Shown here: positions 22,927 through 33,720 of the stretch, piece by piece
Layout of the letters: every line of letters begins with the position of its first letter
Numbering within the stretch: the first letter of the stretch is position 1
Notes under the pieces: model-generated
The model's database searches: none
Seen by the model: the letters and a program-made list of their open reading frames with translations, nothing else
What the model was told of the DNA's origin: nothing
NCBI GenBank assembly: GCA_025617745.1
Contig: CM046855.1
Location: forward strand, 44,569,313 to 44,633,312
From: Heliocidaris erythrogramma
Taxonomy: Eukaryota; Echinodermata; Echinoidea; Camarodonta; Echinometridae
Length of the DNA: 64,000 nucleotides
Direction of reading: 5' to 3'
Program-made: the position numbers and the translations under genes

Positions 22927-23186
22927 TAACTCTACATAAATAAGTCCTTCTAGCTTTCAGCACACAGTATGCTTTTTTTGTACTGTGTGAAGTTAAGACA
23001 TTCATTGAAAGACCAATGATTTGTTGTTTTCAAAACCGACAGTTTACGATGGAGAGAAATTAATTGGTTAATTTTGTCGTATTTTTCATTGTAGAGAGCA
23101 GTAAGGACCAGAGAGGACCTTCCGAGGGTGGATGCAAACATCAAACAGAAGCATGCCAAGAGATTGATGGACCAAGACCTGCAGGA

Positions 23187-23640
23187 TGTGGAACAGGCTC
23201 TGATAGGCTGAAGATGGTCCAACAGGGATCTGTCGGATAGAGTACAGGGGAGCGTTTCATCAAGTGTTTTGTCAGTGATTTTTACCGACAACTGTTATAA
23301 GCTACTGAAATCCTTGCATCTGATTGGCTAAGAGCAAATTTGTCGGTAAAAATCACTGACAAAACACTTGATGAAACGCTCCCCAGGCCTCTGGATCAGG
23401 TAGTCAAGAGCTGTGTCACCTCAGAGACTATCATCACTGTACAAGACATTCAAGGCAGCAGGCTAGAACTCTCATTTGACACCTAAGTAAAATTTGTGGA
23501 ACAGGCTCTAGGAGGCTGAAGATGGTCCAACTGGGATCCATTGGATCTAGTACAGGCCTCTGGATCAAGATACATATATCGGTAGGCAAATGTTTGTGTC
23601 AACTGGGAGACTGTCATCGCTCTAGCAGACAACTTGGGCG
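23187..23640. repeat. Two tandem 171-bp units, the first interrupted by a MITE
   Basis: The block GTGGAACAGGCTCT, GAAGATGGTCCAAC, GGCCTCTGGATCA occurs near 23187-23400 and again near 23495-23570. Removing the 136-bp MITE gives a period of about 171 bp. The origin of the unit is not recognised. Confidence 0.75.
23248..23383. mobile_element. 136-bp MITE with CAG target duplication
   Basis: Perfect terminal inverted repeats of about 45 bp begin GGGAGCGTTTCATCAAGTG. CAG flanks both sides (23245-23247 and 23384-23386). The paralogous empty site near 23550 reads GTACAGGCCT with one CAG, proving insertion with a 3-bp duplication, as in Harbinger-type elements. Relatives lie at 44037-44174 and 37830-37926. 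Confidence 0.88.
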
Positions 23641-23804
23641 AGGAATAGTTTGCCTTGACAGAGGATGTGTGTGATATTAGATGGACGGGAAGAAGAACAA
23701 AGAATGGCCGAACGCTAAACTTCGCTCTTGAATGTATTAGAACTGCATTTCTAGAGAATGCAGCTGACATTCATAGTGATGCTATAATTTACTGCAATAA
23801 ATCA

Positions 23805-23956
23805 TATATACCTACCTATTATGCCTGTAGTCTTGACTACGGGACCCCTTCGAGAATTTAACACACATGAGTCACAATATTGTGCGCACCCCCCGTAATC
23901 CTATTGTCCCCTTCGCCACTCACGCGCGTCAACACGCTACGGCCATCTTCCTCTTT
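23805..23956 (+). repeat. DIRS left inverted terminal repeat
   Basis: It matches the reverse complement of 29598-29748 with only a few differences. It contains a smaller palindrome (CCTGTAGTC/GACTAC) near 23824-23842. Confidence 0.93.
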
Positions 23957-24374
23957 CTTGCTCGCCCCGACGAGTTAGGACGTATAGTCACAGCGCTCCT
24001 GAAATCAGGTCGTATAGTATCTTTTTGGTGCGCTTTTTCACATAAAAGCACTTTTAGGTACCTATATTCGTTTAGATTATAGTACTTTGTGTTTTAGTAA
24101 GTCACTCTTGCCGATTGCAAGGGATTTTTTGATTCCCTTTCTTGGCATTTATTTTTCTCTTTCACGGTCAGCCCCACGTAGATATTTCCGTGTTTGCGGG
24201 TGTTTCCGTTTGTCACCGAGCCTTCGGGTTCGGCGTTTATTCTTACGGTTTTTAGGCTGTGAAAATTTCTTTAGTGCGTATCTCCCAAATAATTTTACCC
24301 TTATTTTACTGCATTCAGTTGAAGTATTTCTTAATTTGAAAAGTATACTTTATTGTCTGTTTTATTGCAGTGGT

Positions 24375-24551
24375 ATGGATTCGGAAGAAGAAGCAGCTAG
24401 GTCAAGGAGACCTGCTTCTTCCGAAGAGTCGTCTAGCAAGACGACTCGGCCTTCCAGAACTCTCCCGAGTACTTCGGTACATGGGGGAGGGAGGAGGGCT
24501 AAGGGTAAGTTGCCTAGTGGTGTTTCCTTGCAGAGTTTGCCAGTCTCGTAG
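24375..24551 (+). pseudogene. DIRS gag-like N-terminal fragment
   Basis: From the ATG at 24375 the frame reads a Ser/Arg/Glu-rich start (MDSEEEAARSRRPASSEESS) for 58 residues and then stops. TTTATTGCAG just upstream could serve as a splice acceptor or be chance. It is low-complexity and hydrophilic, as DIRS gag N-termini often are. Further gag-like sequence continues in other frames, so this is a broken reading frame. Confidence 0.5.
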
Positions 24552-25070
24552 CTTGCGGCTTCGGGACGGGTGGCGTTAACTGAGTCGGGATTGTCAACTC
24601 CGAAGCCAATGGTTTCGGGGTGGGTGGCGTCAGATTCTAGTGGTTTGGATATCTAACGATTCCAATCCCCCGGTCGCTGAGACCAGAGGGGGGAGGCGGT
24701 TGTTTCCCGTACGGTAGCGTTCACTCGCTCTGATCCGTTAGGGGAGACGCGCCCCACTACTGCAGGGCAACCCACGGGCTTAGTCCATGTTGGTCTGGGT
24801 TCTCAAACCCTAGCCCCCGGCAAACGCCATATGGGGGAACGAGTACTTCCTGGGCTGTCTACATTGCCAGCTAATGGGAATGCTCGAGCTAACAATTATG
24901 GACGCTCTTCGGAGCAACAGGTGTTTTCACCTGAGTGCGTGACTACTAGTGCTCCCCTATTGCTGCTTTCGAGCGGTCCAATAGCGGGTTCACACGCCTT
25001 TAGTAGTCATCGGGCACATACCGAGTCATCTCGGTCTGCCCACGCACTGGGAGCTTTTAACTCCCAACCC

Positions 25071-25832
25071 ATGGCTACTGCATCTTCTTGCTTAGCCAAT
25101 ATGGGTGATTTGGGCGATTCTCTAGGCTTACGCCATGAGCGCTCCAATCCCTTTTTGGGGAAGTGAACGTCCCTCCGCGGAGGGATCGGTTCGTGTTTCC
25201 GAAGTGGCTTCGGAGATCCGAACGAATCCGATTAAGCGTTCTAACAAAAGGGTTTCGGCTACGACTCTTGTCGAGCCAGCCAAGAAAAAGGCCAAGAAGA
25301 GGGCAAAAAGTGGCAAGGCTTTGCCGGCCTCTTGCCCGTCTGGCCTGGCTAACCCAGCTAGCTCCTCTCAAGCTGACATGTTCAGCATGATGCGGGCTTT
25401 TGCTCAGAATCAGGGTTGGTCCTTTGTACCGGCTACTTCAACCCTGACTTCTGTCCCTATTCAGGGGTCTGACTTTGAGACTAATCAGCCTTTTGTGTTG
25501 GATTCGTCTTTGTCTGAGTCGGTTTCGCATGTGCCTCCTATTCCCGCGGCCCTTGGGGCGCCGCTGGGCGAGGAGACTTTCGTTGAACCATGCGGGGCTC
25601 TGCCTGCTGAGGCCTTTGTTAGCGTTCCTTTGTCTCTTTCCACTCGGGTGGAACCAGATTTGGAGGTGGCCTCTCAAGCTTCTTTTTTTAATCGCTTGGG
25701 CAGGCGGAGTCTCAATCGCTCGCCCTCTGTGGGGTGGAAGCGATTGCTTTGTTATCCAGATATCTCTCTGAATTTTAGTCAACCCGCGCGCAGGGTTCGA
25801 CTTCGCGTTGGTTTAAGCAGCGGGATTCCTGC
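25071..25832 (+). pseudogene. DIRS gag region, duplicate A
   Basis: This holds an open frame from 25135 to 25944 (269 residues) rich in Ser, Pro and Ala, with a basic patch (KKKAKKRAKSGKALP). No zinc knuckle is seen, which is normal for DIRS gag. It is the better kept of two tandem copies (partner 25907-26652, offset about 836 bp). It overlaps a 111-residue frame ending at 25166 in another register, so a frameshift separates it from the upstream part. Confidence 0.65.
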
Positions 25833-25906
25833 TGAGTCCTTTGTTGGCGTTCCTTTGCCGGGTCATCCCGGTCCGCCCTTGCTCTGGGCGCCTTGGCGTC
25901 CGGCCC

Positions 25907-26652
25907 ATGGCTGTTGCATCTCCTTGCTCGGCCGATATGGGTAATTGGTGCGCGTCTTTGGGTTCAATACCCTCAGCGCACTTCTCCCATAAAGGGAGGT
26001 GAGCGTCCCTCAGCGGAGGGTTCGGTTCGTGTTCCCGAAGGGCTTCGGGGATCCGAACGAAACCGAATAAACGCTCTGAAAAGCGGGTTTCGACTTAGGC
26101 TCTTTTTGGGCCAATCAGAAGCCTAGGGAAGGGGCTAAAAGAGGCAAGGCTTTGCCTGCCTCTTGCCCATCGGGTTTAGCTAACCCTCCGGTCTCTCAAG
26201 CTGAGTTGTTCAGTGTGAGATGGGCTTTGCCCAGACTCAGGGTTGGTCCCTTGTACCAGGATTCACATCCCCTGCTCTTGTCCCGTTTTTGGGTCGGACA
26301 TCGAGACTAATTAGCCTTTTATGGTTTATTCTTCTTTGTCTGTGATGGGATCACATGCGCCTCCTAGTCTCGCAGCTTCGGGGCTCCGTCGGGTGAGGAG
26401 GCTTATGGCGGTTCATGCGTGAATCCGACCGTTTCGGCCTTTGTTCGTGATTCTTTGTCACGATTATTCAGGCGGATCCAGTTTTGGAAGCGGCCTCTCA
26501 AGCTTCGGTTTCCGAATCGCTGGGGCAGGCAGAGCCTTAGTTGCTCTCCCTTTGTGGGGTAGAAGCGATTGCTTTGTTCTAAACTTTCCCTGACTTTTAG
26601 TCAACCCGCGCGCAGGGTTCGGCTTTGCTTGGGTTCAGGCAGCGGGATTCCT
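25907..26652 (+). pseudogene. DIRS gag region, duplicate B, decayed
   Basis: It aligns with duplicate A from ATGGCTRYTGCATCT to GCAGCGGGATTCCT, including the shared CCGCGCGCAGGGTTCG block. It carries many substitutions, indels and stops, so no long frame survives. The duplicates have diverged considerably, so the duplication predates the loss of function or B escaped selection. Confidence 0.8.
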
Positions 26653-26774
26653 CCGAGCGTTTTTCTCTTGCGGAGGATTTCTAGCTGGATTTTGGACGCA
26701 TTGAAGCGGTGCTTCTTTTGAGCGTCATGTTTGGTTTGCAGTGGTCATAGTTTTCCACTGCAGCTGCCTCGGTC

Positions 26775-27264
26775 ATGTACCGTCGCAGAGTATTGGTTGG
26801 TGGCTGTCTTCGTTCCTTTCTCCCCGCTTGGGAGGCCATCTCCCGGGGACGCTTTTGTTCTCTTTGGCGGACGAGACTGATTCTTCATAGATCTGTCCGC
26901 CCCGCTCCCCGGAGGTGCTATAGGAACTCGGTCACCTCACAGGCTGTCTTTTTCCCTTTCTCCGACTTTTGTTATTCCCAAGCGCTCGGGAAAACTTCAG
27001 TACATTTTCGGATGGAGACTCTCGCCTCCATTCTTCCGTTGATCAAGAGGAAGGACTACGCGGTCTTGATAGTTTTCGAAGATGCGTATTTCCACTTTCC
27101 CGTTCATCGCGCTTTGCGCGATCTTCTGGGGTTTTTCTTCCTCTCAGAGACTTATCGTTTTCGCACTCTTCACGTCGGGCCGTGCCCAGTCCCTCGGGTT
27201 CTTACTCAGGTTGTAGCCGTGCTGGCAGCCTCTCTGAGGCGATGCGGCCTTCGGCTATTTTTGC
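26775..27264 (+). pseudogene. DIRS reverse transcriptase domain, frameshifted
   Basis: Fingers and palm motifs are readable: FRMETLASILPLIKRKDYAV, EDAYFHFPVH with the first catalytic Asp, and ETYRFRTLHVGPCPVPRVL. The frame breaks at the T run near 27256-27262. The catalytic YLDD box (27265-27276) lies in the next register, so one base has been gained or lost. The enzyme would copy the element's RNA in the particle or nucleus. Confidence 0.85.
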
Positions 27265-28401
27265 TACCTGGACGATTGGCTTCTCCTAGCGGAGTTGCGC
27301 GATTGTTTGTTGGACGAGACTAGTTTGCTCGTCATTCTTACTCAAGACTTAGGTTATCTAGCCAGTCTAGTCGATGTTTTAGAGGACTGCCGGCTCCTCA
27401 TGAGACCCTTTCAGAGACATCTCCTCGGGTTCTTCAAGCCGGGAAAAGACTCTCTTTTGGTCTGGATTCCAGTACCAGTAAGGATCAAGTCTCTTCTCTC
27501 TTGTTGGACGAGCGAGGTGTTTCTCGCGCGAGGCAGGTCCTTCTCTGCCCCTCTTCCGTCGATATCGGTTTCGACGGACGCCTCTCGGTTGGGGTGGGGA
27601 GGACACTGCAACGGCAGCACGGTTGCGGGGGATTGGTCTCATTTTGGGACTCTTCCTCATATCAATGTCCTGGAGTTTATGGCAGTTCTGTTGACCTTGC
27701 TCCATTTCAGAAGTCGACTTCTCAGTCGTTTGGTTCTGATTCTCACGGACAATGTTACTGTGGCGGCATATATCAATCGGCAGGGAGGCACTCGTTCGGT
27801 TGCCCTGAATGCCCTAGCAGCTCAGCTGTGGAGGTGGTGTCGTCGCATGACAATCACACCCGTGGCCTCTTTCATCCCCGGTCGGGAAAACCTCATTGCG
27901 GATTTTCTGTCTCGGGGCAGGTATCTTCCATCGGAATGGACGCTCCATCCGGAGGTATTTTGCCGCATTCGCAGTTGCCTAGGTCCACTGGAAGTGGATC
28001 TATTTGCGTCGGTGCTAAATCACCAGCTGCCGAAGTTTTGCTCCCGTGTTCGCGATCAGGGAGCATGGGCTCTCGATGCTTTCTCCCTCAGCTGGGAGAA
28101 CCTTCAGGGATTCGCCTTTCCTCCCTTCCAACTGATTCCGCGTGTCTTGCGGAAAATCAGGGAAGATCGGGCGCGGGTGCTCGTAATAGCTCCCTTTTGG
28201 CCCAGGAGGAATTGGTTTCCAGAACTTATGAGCCTCCTAAGGGCTCAACCGTTCGTTCTCCTGTTAAGAGCGGATCTGGTGTTACAGCCCCTATCGGGGA
28301 TTCTTCACCACAGTCCGGAGTCTCTTCATTTGACTGCTTGGCCCCTGTCAGGGGATCTGCAAGACAGTCGGGTCTCTCTGATAGAGCCGCGGACTTTTTA
28401 A
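27263..28401 (+). CDS. DIRS RT C-terminus, RNase H and methyltransferase-like domains
   Basis: This frame starts at the YLDDW box of the RT. RNase H follows with its acidic residues in STDASRLGWGG, HINVLEFMAVL, LTDN and ADFLSR. Next is the DIRS-specific methyltransferase-like domain (LEVDLFASVLNHQLPKFCSR, DAFSLSWENL, APFWPRRNWFP). The frame ends in TAA at 28399-28401 and overlaps the start of the recombinase in another register, a usual DIRS arrangement. It is intact here but cut off from the rest of the RT by the upstream frameshift. Confidence 0.88.
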
Positions 28402-29376
28402 TGTCCAGTCGTAGGGTTTCTACTAGGGAAATTTACAATTCCCGTCTCTCGGTCTTTTTCCTTTGGTGCAAAGAGAAGAAATCGAACCCCTTCTAAGGCT
28501 CCTATTGGTTCAATTGCGGATTTCTTAATCTTGTTATTTGACAAAGGGAGATCTATCTCTACTATCCGAGGCTACCGTTCGGCGATCGGGGCCATCCATT
28601 CGGGTTTCTCAGATGGTTCGGGGATTTCCAATTCCCCGCTACTAAGTGGTTTGATTCGTTCGTTCTTTCTGAAACGACCTTCTTTTTCTAAGTTAGTGCC
28701 GTCTTGGAGTCTGCCTAAGGTCCTGGAGGCCTTGGCGAAAGCTCCTTTCGAACCGTTAGGTGAAGCTTTGCTTCATTATCTTACGGTTAAGACGCTCTTT
28801 TTGGTAGCTATTGCCTCTGGGCAGAGGCGCAGTACTCTTCATGCTCTCTGTCTTACTCCTGGTCATGTTCGCTGGGAGAGAAAAGGTGTTAGATTGATTC
28901 CTAGGGCTTCTTTCGTTGCCAAGAATCAGACAGCTGCCTCCGGTCCTGTTGAGATTTTTCTTTGTCCGCTTTCTAACTTTTCTTCGGTGCGTGAGGACAA
29001 AGTTTGGTGTCCTGTTAGGGCTCTCAAATGGTATATTGATAAGACTAAGTCTTATCGTAAGGATGATCAGTTGTTCCTGATCACTAGAGAGCCTTTTTCT
29101 CCTGCCTCTCTTGATTCCATCTCTAGATGGATCGTTGAAGCTATTAGGGCCGCTGGCACAGAGGCTCTTTTATCCGACAGTAAGCCTCGTGCTCATGATA
29201 CTCGTAGTGTCAGCACTTCTTGGGCTCTGTTTCAAGGTGTGGCGCTTGTTGATATTTTGAAGGCTGCTTATTGGCGTTCGCCCAATTCCTTCATTTCTTG
29301 CTACCTTAGGGATATTCCCGCAGGTGAAGCTTTGTTTGCGTCAGCCACCTTGAAGGCCGCTGTGTCTTCTTTGTAG
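28374..29376 (+). pseudogene. DIRS tyrosine recombinase, one frameshift
   Basis: The N-terminal SAM-like part (MSSRRVSTREIYNSRLSVFF, WCKEKKSN) begins in one register, overlapping the preceding frame. An indel in the C run near 28487-28490 moves the rest (STIRGYRSAI onward) to the next register. Catalytic residues are kept: Arg in SGQRRSTLHAL, His-x-x-Arg in AHDTRSV, and the nucleophile Tyr in SCYLRD. The family joins the circular DNA intermediate into the genome. It ends at TAG 29374-29376. One indel disables it. Confidence 0.88.
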
Positions 29377-29444
29377 TCTTTGGTGTAATCCTATTTCCTT
29401 CTGCTCGAAACATGCCTCCCGGTCTTTGAGTTGGCGCTGGTCTG

Positions 29445-29538
29445 GCATAATAGGTAGGTATATATGATTTATTGCAGTAAATTTGTAAAATCAGCACTGA
29501 TTTTCTTATTTACTATATAAATCTATATACCTACCTAT
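29445..29538 (+). repeat. DIRS internal complementary region
   Basis: 29445-29483 is the reverse complement of the element's left tip and 29484-29538 that of its right tip, meeting near GCAGTAAATT|TGTAAAATC. In the DIRS replication model this segment templates end completion and circle closure. Confidence 0.92.
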
Positions 29539-29597
29539 GACCCTCCCTCCTTCCCCGCTCCTTGCAAGCAACATGTTTCTACTTGGGATTGCTCGCA

Positions 29598-29748
29598 AAA
29601 GAGGAAGATGGCCGTAGCCTGTTGACGCGCGTGAGTGGCGAAGGGGACAATAGGATTACGGGGGGTGCGCACAATATTGTGACTCATGTGTGTTAAATTC
29701 TCGAAGGGGTCCTGTAGTCAAGACTACAGGCATAATAGGTAGGTATAT
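29598..29748 (-). repeat. DIRS right inverted terminal repeat
   Basis: Reverse complement of 23805-23956. The element continues about 42 bp beyond it to 29790. Confidence 0.93.
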
Positions 29749-29822
29749 AGATTTATATAGTAAATAAGAAAATCAGTGCTGATTTTACAAGTATGCAGTA
29801 AATATATGTAGATTACTTGGAC

Positions 29823-30008
29823 CTGTAAACTGACAAAATTTTGCTGAAAATTACATACACTGAAAAGCACCGTTCCGTATATTTGCATACAATAGGACTA
29901 AATGTTCTACAGCTAGCGACCACTTGCTCGATATACTCATCTCTCTTTCATTATTCAGCAATTAAAGATACATGTATGTCATATTTCCCTATTCTTGACT
30001 TGAAAGTT
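29823..30008 (+). repeat. 186-bp direct repeat, left copy
   Basis: This appears identical, base for base, to 30475-30660. It starts CTGTAAACTGACAAAATTTT and ends CTTGACTTGAAAGTT. The right copy continues smoothly into unique sequence. Confidence 0.95.
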
Positions 30009-30474
30009 GAAAGATAAAGAAAGGAAAGGATAGGAAGAGAGAGAAAAAGAGAGAGAGAGGGGGAAGTAAAGGAGGAGGAGAAAAATAAGGAGAGAGACAC
30101 GGGGGAAAGGGTGAGAAGAAACAGGATAGAGGGTTAGAAAACAGAAAAGGAAGACAAAAAAGAAAGACAAAAAAGAGGGAAAAAAGAAAAAAAAAGAATA
30201 AGAAAAGAAGAAAGAAATAAAGAAAATAGAAAAAGGAGGGGAGAGAAGGAAGAAACAAAAGAAGAAAGAGAGAGAGATAAAGAGATAAAGAAAGAAACAA
30301 GGGAGGAGAGCAAAAGCAAAGTACAAAAAGGAAGGAGAAACAAAGAAGCATTACAAAATTACGAAGAAGGAAATGAACGGAAACTGGCATCGATACCATG
30401 AGGTTGGAGCGTGCCAAGCTGAAAGATGATCCTTTCCTCCTGGATCTTCCTTTCCTCATCTGTTACCCGACAAA
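30009..30474 (-). mobile_element. Penelope-like repeat fragment between identical 186-bp repeats
   Basis: The 466-bp insert reads, on the minus strand, as the endonuclease C-terminus (30470-30394) followed directly by the CT-rich tail (about 30390-30010). It is the uninterrupted counterpart of 20924-21005 plus 19600-19980. It is truncated on its 5' side and apparently also within the tail. No frame is functional. Confidence 0.8.
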
Positions 30475-30660
30475 CTGTAAACTGACAAAATTTTGCTGAA
30501 AATTACATACACTGAAAAGCACCGTTCCGTATATTTGCATACAATAGGACTAAATGTTCTACAGCTAGCGACCACTTGCTCGATATACTCATCTCTCTTT
30601 CATTATTCAGCAATTAAAGATACATGTATGTCATATTTCCCTATTCTTGACTTGAAAGTT
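30475..30660 (+). repeat. 186-bp direct repeat, right copy
   Basis: Identical partner of 29823-30008. Confidence 0.95.
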
Positions 30661-33535
30661 CTGCGTAAGTTTTGCTTGATTTTGTGATAATATAATTTTC
30701 TATCATTTCCAGAACTCACGATTATCTTAGTAAGATTGGTTATGTGAAATGTGATCAATAGGATTAGCTCTGGTGCAAGGCCTATGTTATGTCTTGTTGT
30801 CAGTCCAGACCCGAGGGGGGGGGTAACATGCTCTCCAAGGTTCCCATATGAAAATTTTTGAAGAAAAGTGATATAAACACTGGAAAAAATACACTGCAAA
30901 CAAGCACTCCACTGTCAAAATATTTTTCAGTGCCCCCTCTGCAGAAAAGAGTGCCCCCCGAAAAAAAAATATCCTGAAGACACTAATGCTACCAACGTTA
31001 AGAAAGGACAAATAATGGTGCCTGATCGGGGTAGATTCTTATTGAATTGCTTCCACAAAAAAGATCAGGTTGGAATGATAACTTGAGACATCAAATTTTT
31101 ATGTAAGCTTTTCTTTTTTTACAAAAGTATAAGACTCGGGCGAATACTGAAAAGGATTGGGTTAAAACCAAGGCTACAGACTGTGCCGTCTCAAAATCAT
31201 TATGCTTCCACTACAGCCTTCCACAATGGCCGTTTTTTTTTTTTTCATGGAAAGAATGAAAAGTGAAAACTATTATTACTAGACATCTGTCATTTCTATA
31301 CAATATCTGCTGCATTTAAATCACACATTTAATAAAATTGATCTCTATATGCCTTGTTCTTCTTCTACATTTATTTATTATTTATTTGCCTTATCTCCTT
31401 GAAAGAGGCCACAGTGCCACAATTATTGCATCTGTGTGTGCTAGACTAGTTTGCTGTGAATTTATGAGTGCCAGGAGTGTCGAGTGTGACAGACACAAGC
31501 GCTATATAAGAACCTACTATTAGTGTTGTTGTTGTCATCATTGATGTGAGTTGGAATACCAAAATTGTACTCTAAATAAATGTAAAAGCAAATTATAAAT
31601 GATCAACACAATTACATACTTGCCAAAAACTTGGAGTGCAGTGAATCTAACTCTGTCTTAACTTCCAAACGGGCCTTAATCACAATAATTCTTCCCCTTT
31701 CATCTTTTTGTTTTTAACATTTGAATCTCTAAAAAATGTAATGGGGGGGGGGGGATGACTTCATGTCTCCAGAAAACATATACATCGATTCTCTCAGTGA
31801 TTGGGTTCCCTTACTTGGAAACTAAGAATACTGCATTACTACGATCAAGTTTAAGTAGAACATAAAATGCAAAAAAACATTGAACTTGGCAATCAATCTT
31901 TTTATTTTTCACAATAAAGTACTATGAGACATTACAATTTTCATGAGATGACTATATTACATCCACAACATATGCGTTCCAGATGCTGATAATTCTTCTC
32001 TTAAACTCTCAATATTTTGATTGCATTTTAATAAAGTGCAGATAAAAACATGTATAATACTACTTATAATATATGTACACAACAATATCGATTATACTTC
32101 ATGGTAATATGGCACTATAAATGGGAAAGCAATATCTGAATATGGTGAGCAAGAAGATTGAAGGAAGTGTTTAAAATTAAAAATGACATGCCAAATTGTT
32201 CTGTTGTTATTAACAATTCATTATTATTTTCCAATATCCAAATAAATTTGAAGCTATTTTTATGACGAGTCAGATTTTGACACTTTCCCGTATCTTTTGG
32301 GCAACACTCGCAATTTTCGGGGGAAAAGACGGTCAAATTCTATTTATTATAAATAAATAATGATTTAGTGGGAAACTTTAAAACAATCAATATTAATTTA
32401 TGCACATTTCCAACAAATGCAAAGGCTAGCAAAAATCTTACCATTAAAGAAATGAAGAAAATAAAAAATGAATAGTTTAGCATGATGGAAGATAGACAAC
32501 TTTACACATATCATGTAATTAGATGTGCTTTACTGTCTTTACGTCTATAAATGCCTCAAAATATATGAATTCCTAATAAATACATCTTGGTTATAATAGA
32601 AAATAGTATGTATGGCAAAGGAGAGAAGGTACAAAACAATGATTTGGGACTAAGATATTAATTATTCATGCACTGAGATATCCTCTTTGCCTGAGTAGTC
32701 CACAGCTGGAGTGACACATGATTGCAAAGGATAATGTAAACCCAGAAATGAACGCAACATGAAACTTTGGCTATTTGTATAACGACAGCCATTTTCACAG
32801 CAAGAATCTTTTTTTCATTTTGCAAAACTTTGCTGTTACGTCAATTATGATCCAATGATTTCACTGCATGAAACTTTCGCAAACTTCGCGAACATTAAAA
32901 TGGGCGCGGAAGTTTTAGGTTATACAGTAATTCAATGACATTTAACATCAATTCTAATCGTGGCAATAATATGAGCAATGGGCCAGTTAATGGGCTAAAG
33001 CCGCTAAACTTATCTAAATACAGTCTTGTATATTTTGTGTTTTCAAAGGTAATGTACAAATATGCACTCCTCAGTTCTACTGTTATAATTATAAAGGTGA
33101 CAGATTCAGAGTTTTGTTACAAAATGCTTGTTTTTTTCTTCAGATCTTCAACCATCATCGAATACTAACTTTTGGAAGTGCGTAAACAAAGGAATACACA
33201 GGAACAATGAAGCATTCATCGTAAAGCATATATGAACAAAAAGTTTCATGCATAATAGATTCAAACTATTACATAATATGAATGTTTCTCATATTGCAAT
33301 TCACAATCTGTTACACAGTGTACTTGATTTGAACACAAACCTACTAGGAAATTAAAACGAAAAGACCTAACTATTAATCTGTGCTTTAATCTATGAAATA
33401 ATATAGATTACATAATCTATAATCAATAAATTTGAAAGCTACTCTGTACATACATGTACATATATGACATATATGATGTTGTCTTTGCTAGATAATGCAA
33501 ATGAAATTATTCCATGAATATAACTAGATGAATAT
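30661..33535. other. No gene seen; SINE tail and small repeats
   Basis: Holds a likely SINE 3' end at 31380-31560, G runs near 30817 and 31744, and a TTCGCGAAC-rich piece near 32860-32930 related to the MITE at 4371. The rest is AT-rich without coding signs. Confidence 0.45.
31380..31560 (+). mobile_element. Probable SINE 3' portion
   Basis: It ends ACAAGCGCTATATAAGAACC followed by a short ATT/GTT repeat tail, as in many tRNA-derived SINEs. No tRNA-like head could be placed with confidence, so it is probably 5'-truncated. Confidence 0.45.
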
Positions 33536-33720
33536 TCGACCGCGCGCGGTCGGAATTTATGCCTCCGCCATCACCAGATTGGAAATGTATGGCATACATG
33601 TACACTCTAAAAAGGATTGGTCCAACAAAATGACAAATCTTTTCACTTAAAATGCACAGGAGACAGAAAAATTCATTTCATTTCATTTTCATATAAAACT
33701 AGAAATATTTGATAACAAGG

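Larger units (their letters stand above)
23787..29790 (+). mobile_element. DIRS-type tyrosine-recombinase retrotransposon, structurally complete
   Basis: This 6.0-kb element has the DIRS hallmarks: inverted terminal repeats (23805-23956 and 29598-29748), an internal complementary region (29445-29538) complementary to both outer ends joined together, no LTR, and a gag, RT-RNase H-methyltransferase and tyrosine recombinase gene order. The left tip begins near AATTTACTGCAATAAATC and the right tip ends near GCTGATTTTACAA. DIRS elements are thought to integrate as circles and leave no target duplication; none is seen. Several frameshifts and a decayed gag duplicate show it is not autonomous now. 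Its GC content is well above that of its surroundings. Confidence 0.93.

Noticed and set aside
27501..28496. 331-residue plus-strand frame in the DIRS element
   Set aside because: Most of it is a shadow of the RNase H/methyltransferase frame. Only its last ~40 codons, the start of the recombinase, are real.
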